A program made the translations under genes and the position numbers. The notes beneath the pieces were generated by a model. The model ran no database searches. It saw only the letters and a list, made by a program, of their open reading frames with translations, and was not told where the DNA came from. From Nonomuraea basaltis (GTDB lineage: Bacteria > Actinomycetota > Actinomycetes > Streptosporangiales > Streptosporangiaceae), in assembly GCF_005893125.1 (NCBI RefSeq), contig NZ_VCJS01000113.1:1-39876 (forward strand): a stretch of DNA of 39,876 nucleotides. Direction: 5' to 3'. Position 1 is the stretch's first letter. Each line of letters begins with the position of its first letter. This document shows positions 34,151 to 39,876 of the stretch, piece by piece.

Positions 34151-35989
34151 TTACCGCGACAACTGGGACAGATCGCGCGAGGCGCCCGTCGAGGCGGACG
34201 TCGTCATCGCCGCGTACGCCTGCAGCGCCACGCTCACCGGCCGGTTGCGGTCGCGCGGCCGGTATCCGCCCAGGTCGGCCAGCAGCCGCTCGCGCCGCGC
34301 GGCCAGCTCGGCCTCGGGCACCCGCAGCTCCATCAACCGGTTCGGGATGTCGATGTCGATGATGTCGCCATCCTCGACCAGCGCGATCGCGCCGCCCTCG
34401 GCCGCCTCGGGGGAGGCGTGGCCGATCGACAGCCCGGAGGTGCCGCCGGAGAAGCGGCCGTCGGTGATCAGCGCGCACACCTTGCCCAGGCCCTTGCCCT
34501 TCAGGAACGAGGTCGGGTAGAGCATCTCTTGCATGCCGGGGCCGCCCTTGGGGCCCTCGTAGCGGATGACCACCACGTCGCCCTCCTTGACCTGCCCGCC
34601 CAGGATGCCCTCGACCGCCTGCTCCTGCGACTCGAACACCACCGCGGGCCCGCTGAACCGCCAGATCGACTCGTCGACCCCGGCCGTCTTCACGACCGCG
34701 CCGTCGCGCGAGATGTTGCCGTAGAGCACCGCCAGCCCGCCGTCCACGGTGTAGGCGTGCTCCCGGTCGCGGATGCATCCGGCCGCGCGGTCGAGGTCGA
34801 GGTCGTCCCAGCGGTTGTCCTGTGAGTACGGCTTGACCGTGCGCACGTTGCCGGGCGCCGCGTGCCACAGCTCCACGGCCTCGGGCCGCACCGTCGGCGA
34901 CTTCACGTCCCAGGCGGCCAGCATGTCGGCGAGCGTGCCGCCGTTCACGGTGGGCAGGTCGTGGTGCAGCAGCCCGGCCCGGTCGAGCTCGCCCAGGATG
35001 GCCGGGATGCCGCCGGCGCGGTGGACGTCCTCGATGTGGTACTTGTTCGTGGCCGGGGCCACCTTGCACAGGCACGGCACCCGCAGCGAGATCTCGTTGA
35101 TCTCCTTGAGCCCGAAATCGACACCGGCCTCGCGGGCGGCGGCCAGGATGTGCAGGATCGTGTTGGTCGAGCCGCCCATCGCCACGTCGAGCGTCATCGC
35201 GTTCTCGAACGCCTCAGTGGTGGCGATCGAGCGCGGCAGCACCGACTCGTCGCCGTCCTCGTAGTAGCGGCGGGTGATCTCCACGAGCTGCCGGCCCGCG
35301 TCCTCGTAGAGGTGCTTGCGCGCCTTGTGCGTGGCCAGGATCGTTCCGTTGCCCGGCAGTGCCAGGCCGATGGCCTCGGCCAGGCAGTTCATGGAGTTGG
35401 CGGTGAACATGCCCGAGCAGGAGCCGCAGGTCGGGCAGGCGTTCTCTTCCATCGCCAGCAGCTCGTCGTCCGAGACGGACTCGTCGGCGGCGGCGATCAT
35501 GGGGTCGATCAGATCGAGCTTCTTGCCGGGCGTCTTGCCGGCCTCCATGGGCCCGCCCGAGACGAAGACCGTGGGGATGTTCAGCCGGAACGCGGCCAGC
35601 AGCATGCCCGGCGTGATCTTGTCGCAGTTGGAGACGCAGATCATCGCGTCCGCGCAGTGCGCGTTGACCATGTATTCCACGGCGTCGGCGATCAGCTCGC
35701 GCGACGGCAGCGAGTAGAGCATGCCGCCGTGGCCCATCGCGATGCCGTCGTCGACCGCGATCGTGTTGAACTCGCGGGGAATCGCCCCGGCCTCGCGGAT
35801 GGCGGCCGCCACCACGTCGCCGACGTCACGCAGATGCACGTGGCCCGGCACGAACTGGGTGAAGCTGTTGGCCACCGCGATGATGGGCTTGCCGAAGTCG
35901 CCTCCGGCTACGCCGGTCGCCCGGAGCAGGGCCCGGGCACCGGCCATGTTCCTGCCGTGGGTGACGGTACGTGACCTGAGGGCGGGCAT
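34151..35989 (-). CDS. ilvD: Dihydroxy-acid dehydratase
   Basis: A 612-residue Fe-S dehydratase that converts 2,3-dihydroxy-isovalerate and -methylvalerate to the 2-keto acids in Val/Ile (and Leu, pantothenate) synthesis. The N-terminus MPALRSRTVTHGRNMAGARAL matches the long E. coli-type branch. Cluster and metal ligands lie in IAVDDGIAMGHGGM (Asp about 80), ICVSNCDK (Cys122) and the CPTCGSCSGMFTANSMN block (Cys185-191). It stands alone, apart from other ilv genes. The start is ATG 35989; the region to 36134 should hold its promoter. Confidence 0.96.
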   Translation of the reverse strand: MPALRSRTVTHGRNMAGARALLRATGVAGGDFGKPIIAVANSFTQFVPGHVHLRDVGDVVAAAIREAGAIPREFNTIAVDDGIAMGHGGMLYSLPSRELIADAVEYMVNAHCADAMICVSNCDKITPGMLLAAFRLNIPTVFVSGGPMEAGKTPGKKLDLIDPMIAAADESVSDDELLAMEENACPTCGSCSGMFTANSMNCLAEAIGLALPGNGTILATHKARKHLYEDAGRQLVEITRRYYEDGDESVLPRSIATTEAFENAMTLDVAMGGSTNTILHILAAAREAGVDFGLKEINEISLRVPCLCKVAPATNKYHIEDVHRAGGIPAILGELDRAGLLHHDLPTVNGGTLADMLAAWDVKSPTVRPEAVELWHAAPGNVRTVKPYSQDNRWDDLDLDRAAGCIRDREHAYTVDGGLAVLYGNISRDGAVVKTAGVDESIWRFSGPAVVFESQEQAVEGILGGQVKEGDVVVIRYEGPKGGPGMQEMLYPTSFLKGKGLGKVCALITDGRFSGGTSGLSIGHASPEAAEGGAIALVEDGDIIDIDIPNRLMELRVPEAELAARRERLLADLGGYRPRDRNRPVSVALQAYAAMTTSASTGASRDLSQLSR

Positions 35990-36134
35990 AGGACTTCTCC
36001 CATCGCTAGCGAGTCTTCACATGCTACGACCACTGCCCGGCAACTGAGACAACGGTCCACGCATCGGACGGTTGGTTGCCGATTCGTGCGGAAAACGAAG
36101 CCGCCGCCGGTGGCGCTCGTGTTAGAGAGATCAG

Positions 36135-36322
36135 ATGAGCCACGGGGCAGTCATGCTCGACGATCCCGCCAGGGCCGGCAACTTCATCCACACGATAGAC
36201 CGCCTGTGCCGCAGACCGGCCAAGGACGAGGGCGTACAGGACTCGCTGCACGTCTCCAGGCAGCCGCTGCCGGCCAGGAGTTCTTCCCCTGGTGCGGCTC
36301 GATCCCGCAGATCTACCGTTAG
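36135..36322 (+). pseudogene. Possible frameshifted small ORF
   Basis: An ATG with AGAGAG upstream starts MSHGAVMLDDPARAGNFIHTIDRL and continues plausibly to about 36260. A different frame then ends in QEFFPWCGSIPQIYR and TAG at 36320-36322, which reads like a genuine C-terminus. A single indel near 36260 would join them into a protein of about 62 residues. I do not recognise it. The stretch 36323-36428 shows nothing. Confidence 0.35.
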
Positions 36323-36428
36323 ACGGGCAGCCGAGCCGGGTGGAGCGCCACCAGCAGGCTCAGGGGGTCTCGGCCGGCACCGTCGGCCCGCGGGTCAGGA
36401 CCCCACGGGCCACAGGATCGACGGATGC

Positions 36429-37265
36429 TCAGTCTTCGCCGTACCGGGCGGGGAGCACCTGGGCGGCGATGTCGTAGATCCGGTCGATCTCGGCATCGGT
36501 CAGCGCCCGTTCCCGCTTGGTGATCCACTTGCGCGCGCGGTCGCCCTGGTAGACGTCCACGCCGCGGATCGTCATGACCTTCCATGGGACGGGCGGGCCG
36601 TAGATCGCGAGCGAGGGCACGACCGAGATCTCGCGGCCCAGCGACTGGGTGATCAGCTCGCTGGCCTTCGACGCCTCGAACTTGGCCTCGGTGATGCGGG
36701 CCTTCTGGTCGAAGGGGCCGTGGAAGAGCTTCTTGCCGCTCTGCACGCGGATGGGCAGACGCTTGTCCCACTTCTCGGAGTCGACCGCGTACACGCCCGT
36801 CGGACCCACCACGAGGTGGTCGATCTGGTGCTCGGTGTCGGGGATCGCCCTGGCGTGGAGCGTGCGGTAGCCGTTGCGCTCCAGCTTGCGCAGCTGCGCC
36901 TCGGTACGTCGCTCCGCCACGGACGACCGCCGCCAGGCGGGCACGGACGAGTTGGAACGCGCGCGATAGACCGCCTCCAGGATGGCCGCGACCACGCCCG
37001 CGGTCACGCCCACGCGCCATTCGCCCACGAGGAAGCCCACCACCAGGGCCACGCCGATCGCCACGAGCAGGCGGTTGCGCAGGCGGCGGAAACGCGGTTG
37101 TCGCAGCAGGCTACGCACGGACGCGCGCTCTACCGGCGCGTACGTGGAGGTGGGCGCCGATGGCTTCGCGGCGGCGGTCTGCTCACTTTCTGGTCTGTCG
37201 CTCACCCAGATAGGTGACGAGTTGTGACCGTCTTCTCGCTGGTTGTCGGAGTCCACGTAACTCAC
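36429..37265 (-). CDS. NERD-domain membrane-anchored protein
   Basis: A 278-residue protein. After a polar N-terminus, two adjacent hydrophobic segments (about residues 67-97: NRLLVAIGVALVVGFLVGEW, VGVTAGVVAAIL) anchor it. The NERD nuclease-related domain follows: RRTEAQLRKLERNGYRTLHA, EHQIDHLVVGPTGVYAVDSEKW, with an acidic/Gln/Asp/Lys pattern like that of restriction-type nuclease folds. Function is unknown; a nuclease role is only inferred. The start is GTG 37265, with GTG 37256 also possible. Confidence 0.88.
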   Translation of the reverse strand: MSYVDSDNQREDGHNSSPIWVSDRPESEQTAAAKPSAPTSTYAPVERASVRSLLRQPRFRRLRNRLLVAIGVALVVGFLVGEWRVGVTAGVVAAILEAVYRARSNSSVPAWRRSSVAERRTEAQLRKLERNGYRTLHARAIPDTEHQIDHLVVGPTGVYAVDSEKWDKRLPIRVQSGKKLFHGPFDQKARITEAKFEASKASELITQSLGREISVVPSLAIYGPPVPWKVMTIRGVDVYQGDRARKWITKRERALTDAEIDRIYDIAAQVLPARYGED

Positions 37266-37471
37266 CGTAGCCCGCGAATCTGAACGATTCCTAGTGCTGC
37301 CTTGTCCATAGTTTTATGGCCCAGCTCATCGTGTTCCACGCCCGTTTTCAGGGTATTACTTATCTTCTCTAGAGAGGTCCCGGGGGACGTACAAGATCAT
37401 ACCCGTGTCTGTTCCGCCGACACTCCCCATGGGGTCTGGCCGGACCGGCTCACGAGGTTTACGTTCATGGT
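37266..37471. promoter_or_regulatory. Divergent AT-rich promoter region
   Basis: This gap is clearly AT-richer than its surroundings. It has a 10-bp palindrome TCTCTAGAGA at 37366-37375. TACGTT at 37460-37465 lies 6 nt before the GTG at 37472 and could be a -10 for a leaderless transcript. Confidence 0.5.
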
Positions 37472-37762
37472 GTGAACGGCGCAGCGGAGATTCTGCTCTT
37501 TCTCATCGGGGTGTCCTTGGGGCTGTTCGTCCTGATCAGCCTGCTCGTCATGCTGCCGGGACGGGGCACGCAGCGGCGGATCGAGTCAGGCCCGGTGTGG
37601 CTGGGCGGCCCTGGCGGGAGCGAGCGCGGCGTGAGCACTTCGGGTCTGGTGCTGGCCGACCGGGTGGCGCACTGGGCGGCCGTGCCCGAGACCGACTGGG
37701 TGGCCGCGGCGGAGACGGCGGAGCCGAGCAGGCGCGTCGGCGGCGCCTCGGCCGGATGGTGA
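37472..37762 (+). CDS. Small single-pass membrane protein
   Basis: A 96-residue protein with one hydrophobic segment at about residues 5-30 (AEILLFLIGVSLGLFVLISLLVML). A soluble tail with a Trp-containing region (DRVAHWAAVPETDWVAAAE) follows. No known domain. The start is GTG 37472, probably leaderless. It lies 7 nt before the DUF5130 gene, with which it is commonly paired in actinobacteria (from memory), so the two likely act together at the membrane. Confidence 0.8.
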   Translation: MNGAAEILLFLIGVSLGLFVLISLLVMLPGRGTQRRIESGPVWLGGPGGSERGVSTSGLVLADRVAHWAAVPETDWVAAAETAEPSRRVGGASAGW

Positions 37763-37769
37763 GGCGGTG

Positions 37770-38132
37770 ATGCGAGGACTGACCACCGCACAGGCCGATG
37801 ACCTCAGGCAGGCCCTGCGCACCGCCGAGCGGCGCAGTGGGCTGCGGTTCGGTGTGTTCCTCGGGGAGCCGGCCGGCGGGCGGCGGCACTTCGCCGAACG
37901 CCTGCACGCCGCCCTCGGCGACGAGGCCGACAACGCCGTGGTGGTCCTGGTCGACGTCAAGGGGCGCGGCCTGGAGATCGTGACGGGCGAGAAGGCGCGG
38001 CGGCGGCTGAGCGACGGCGCGTGCCGGTTGACCGCGATGTCGATGGCCACCACCTTCAGCGCCGGCGACCTGGTCGGCGGCCTGCTGTATGGCATCGCCT
38101 CCCTCGGCGAGCAGGCGTCGGCTCGCCGCTGA
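37770..38132 (+). CDS. DUF5130 (TPM-domain-like) protein
   Basis: A 120-residue protein. The alpha/beta core resembles the TPM domain: TAERRSGLRFGVFLGEP, HAALGDEADNAVVVLVDVKGRGLEIVTGEKARRRL, and the helical end MSMATTFSAGDLVGGLLYGI. The start is ATG 37770 with GAGG 5 nt upstream; GTG 37767 is next to it. Cellular role unknown. Probably one operon with the preceding membrane protein. Confidence 0.88.
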   Translation: MRGLTTAQADDLRQALRTAERRSGLRFGVFLGEPAGGRRHFAERLHAALGDEADNAVVVLVDVKGRGLEIVTGEKARRRLSDGACRLTAMSMATTFSAGDLVGGLLYGIASLGEQASARR

Positions 38133-38278
38133 TCCTTCGAACAATCTTCTTTTACGGCAAGCCGGCTTGCCCGCACGCGCCGTAGCGGGTGGCCGGCTGT
38201 CATGGCCGGCCGTGAAGGCTCACGGGGTGCCCGCCGTGACGAGCGCATGCTTGACCCGGTGCCGTGGTGAATCGGGTC
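38133..38278. terminator. Intergenic region between convergent genes with palindrome
   Basis: A perfect 14-bp palindrome GCAAGCCGGCTTGC lies at 38157-38170, after TTCTTTTACG. It could end the DUF5130 transcript on one strand or the unknown gene's transcript on the other. The rest shows nothing. Confidence 0.45.
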
Positions 38279-39229
38279 TCAGAGGCGTTCGAGGAGGCCG
38301 GCCACGTGCTTGCTGACGCCGTTCAGGAGCGTGGCGGGCTCGATGGGGGCGGCGGCGATGGCTGAGAAGAGGGCCGGCAGGCCTGGGAGCGGGAAGCCGT
38401 CGTCCTTCTGTGCCGCGGCTCCCACCGCGTTCTTGTCCAGGGCCGCGCGGCTGCGTTCCCAGGCGTCGAGGACCTCTTCCGGCGAAGGCACCCCGAAGCC
38501 GTGTCCCACGGGTGCCGCGTGGCGCAGCCGGACGAGCGGGGTGTCGGCGAAGGTCAGGGCCGTGCGAGCCCGTAGCTGCAGGTCGGCGCGTGGCTCCGGG
38601 GCGATCCAGTCCATGGCCGTACAGGGATTGCGGCAGGTCGCGACGCACACCGCGAGCGCGCCCGCGACCTGGCTGTGCTGCCGGTCGAAATACGCGCGCC
38701 ACCCCTCGCCGGGCTCCAGCGACACCCGCAGCGTCCGGTTGGTGGCGGACTGCTCGGACTTGGTGTGGTCGCACTCCCGATCGCCGATCACGCCGAACCT
38801 GCTGCCGGTCGCGCTCAGCCCAGCGGGCCAGCGGGCGGGATCGCCGGCGTGACCGAGCTGCGGCTCGAAGGCCAGCAGCGGCAGGTATTCGCTGGCGATG
38901 TGCACCGCCGCGATCATCGGGCTCAGCTCCCGCCGGTGCCACCGCACGGCGATCACCTCGAGCAGCAGCCCATACGCCGGCCGCAACGACTCCAGTGCCC
39001 CCCGCGGCTGCTCGCGCGGCGTCTGCGGCATGTGGCAGGCCCGCGCCCGTCGCCTCAGCTCGGCGGGCACGTCCTTCGCCTCGGCCGCGAAGTCCTCCGC
39101 GTCGAGCGAGAGCAGCCGCTGCCCGAACTCGCACACCTCGGCGATCTCCACCGCGGGCGCGAGCGCACCGAGATCGGCGAAGGCATAGCGGCGTGCCAGG
39201 GCGATCAGCAGGTCACGAGTCGTATCCAC
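38279..39229 (-). CDS. Conserved hypothetical protein, 316 residues
   Basis: I do not recognise this protein. It is soluble and mostly helical in the first half (AEVCEFGQRLLSLDAEDFAAEAKDVP, PAYGLLLEVIAVRWHRRELSPMIAAVHIASEYLPLL). The centre has ATGSRFGVIGDRECDHTKSEQ and then CVATCRNPCTAMDW, giving a C-x3-C-x3-C cluster with a nearby Cys-Asp-His. The C-terminal part resembles a Pro/Ala-rich helical tail (EEVLDAWERSRAAL). The clustered Cys may bind metal. The start is ATG 39229. It lies between the DUF5130 gene (convergent) and a kinase gene. Confidence 0.7.
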   Translation of the reverse strand: MDTTRDLLIALARRYAFADLGALAPAVEIAEVCEFGQRLLSLDAEDFAAEAKDVPAELRRRARACHMPQTPREQPRGALESLRPAYGLLLEVIAVRWHRRELSPMIAAVHIASEYLPLLAFEPQLGHAGDPARWPAGLSATGSRFGVIGDRECDHTKSEQSATNRTLRVSLEPGEGWRAYFDRQHSQVAGALAVCVATCRNPCTAMDWIAPEPRADLQLRARTALTFADTPLVRLRHAAPVGHGFGVPSPEEVLDAWERSRAALDKNAVGAAAQKDDGFPLPGLPALFSAIAAAPIEPATLLNGVSKHVAGLLERL

Positions 39230-39283
39230 GCGACGACTTTCTCACGATCAGCGAGTGGTCACGGACATTGGGCGTTCGCGCGA

Positions 39284-39876
39284 TCACGGGCATGGTTCGC
39301 GCACGCACTGGATGTCGCTCGTCGGCTTGCCGGCCGTGGGCTCGGACGTGGGCTCCTCCGGGCCCGGCGAGCTCGGCTCCGGCTCCTGCGACGGCTCCTT
39401 CGTGGGCTCGGACGTGGTGGGCTTGGCGGTGGACGACGCGGTCGGCGTGGTGGAGGTGACCGTCGTCGTGGGGGTCGGCACGCGCGTCGCCCGGGGCGGC
39501 TTGGTGCTCGGGACGCGCCTGGTCGGGGGCGCGGACCGCCTGGTGGTGGCCGGCGGCGCGGGGGAGGTGGCCGTGACCGAGGTGCCCTCGACGGTCGGCG
39601 TCACGACGCTCCCGTTCGTGGGCTCTGCCGGGCGCAGCCAGACGAAGCCTGCCACGCCGGCGGACACGACCACGGCGGCGGCCATGGTGAGCACGGCCCG
39701 CATCGTCTGGCGGCGGCGCGGCGCCGGCATGGGCGTCGTGTCAGGGGAGGCCATCGCCCGGCGCGCTGCCTCGGCCATCAGCGCGGCCGTCGGCCAGCGC
39801 CGGTCGGGCGTCTTCTCCAGCGCCCGCTCGACCACCTGCCGCGGACCCGGCGGCACGTCGCGGGGGAGGGGCGGGA
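39284..39876 (-). CDS. Serine/threonine protein kinase, C-terminal end (partial)
   Basis: The frame runs off the right edge. What is visible begins in the kinase C-lobe (PPLPRDVPPGPRQVVERAL, then EKTPDRRWPTAALMAEAARRA), matching the last helices of Hanks-type kinases. A transmembrane segment follows (about MRAVLTMAAAVVVSAGVAGFVW). After it lies a long Thr/Pro/Ser-rich extracellular region of about 110 residues ending IQCVREPCP. Low-complexity tails like this span the cell wall in actinobacterial kinases. No PASTA repeats are seen. A GTG inside this frame is not the real start. Confidence 0.85.
   Translation of the reverse strand, partial: PPLPRDVPPGPRQVVERALEKTPDRRWPTAALMAEAARRAMASPDTTPMPAPRRRQTMRAVLTMAAAVVVSAGVAGFVWLRPAEPTNGSVVTPTVEGTSVTATSPAPPATTRRSAPPTRRVPSTKPPRATRVPTPTTTVTSTTPTASSTAKPTTSEPTKEPSQEPEPSSPGPEEPTSEPTAGKPTSDIQCVREPCP

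Overview
The window is chromosomal DNA from a high-GC actinomycete. It uses GTG and TTG starts, has many probable leaderless starts, has G/C at almost every third codon position, and carries F420-type and trHbO-type enzymes. Streptosporangiales (Nonomuraea-like) fits best, but that placement is inferred from protein flavour and was not tested. No rRNA, tRNA, CRISPR array, transposase or phage module was seen.

Left part (1-11.6 kb). ettA, an acyl-CoA thioesterase, a GH13 alpha-glucosidase, a group II truncated haemoglobin (glbO) and an MscS channel recall the mycobacterial ettA/aglA/glbO neighbourhood. Between ettA and the thioesterase sits an accessory block at 2.1-6.4 kb: a kinase-fold protein with a TTA codon, an orphan Phd-type antitoxin divergent from an MFS exporter across interlocking palindromes, a SCO4226-like nickel-binding protein, a NUDIX hydrolase and a TetR regulator. 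The mscS leader is full of strong inverted repeats.

Central part (11.6-18 kb) is the most unusual region. An XRE-type regulator with a TPR-like C-terminus overlaps a GNAT acetyltransferase. An EamA transporter with a Cys-rich C-terminal tail follows, behind a strongly structured leader. Next come a 24-residue basic micropeptide, an 8-codon mini-ORF and a large TPR protein, joined by GTGA stop/start overlaps. A 29-nt element (CTTAAC-CCGAGTGG core, 25/29 identical) occurs before both the transporter and the micropeptide. The regulator and transporter each carry one TTA codon, so they may depend on bldA. I propose a peptide-TPR signalling or small-peptide export system.

Middle-right part (18-29.4 kb) is a mosaic of small regulator-enzyme pairs with clear operators, plus decaying genes. 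It holds an MDR-NmrA fusion oxidoreductase with a TetR repressor and twin operators, an SxxK serine-hydrolase-fold protein with an MBL hydrolase, an ArsR repressor with an F420-type oxidoreductase and twin GTTC-N10-GAAC sites, and an SDR behind a MerR-type 19-bp-spacer promoter with no MerR gene nearby. DUF47/PiT phosphate transport, purU and an AraC/VOC pair complete it. Remnants include an aminotransferase fragment, a NUDIX gene that has lost its catalytic helix, and a truncated endonuclease.

Right part (29.4-39.9 kb) is mostly housekeeping or conserved actinobacterial genes: an S9 prolyl oligopeptidase, an HNH endonuclease, a GNAT protein, an FmdB-like zinc ribbon, a WYL-domain protein, ilvD, a NERD-domain membrane protein, a small membrane protein with a DUF5130 partner, an unrecognised 316-residue protein, and the C-terminal end of a Ser/Thr kinase that leaves the window.
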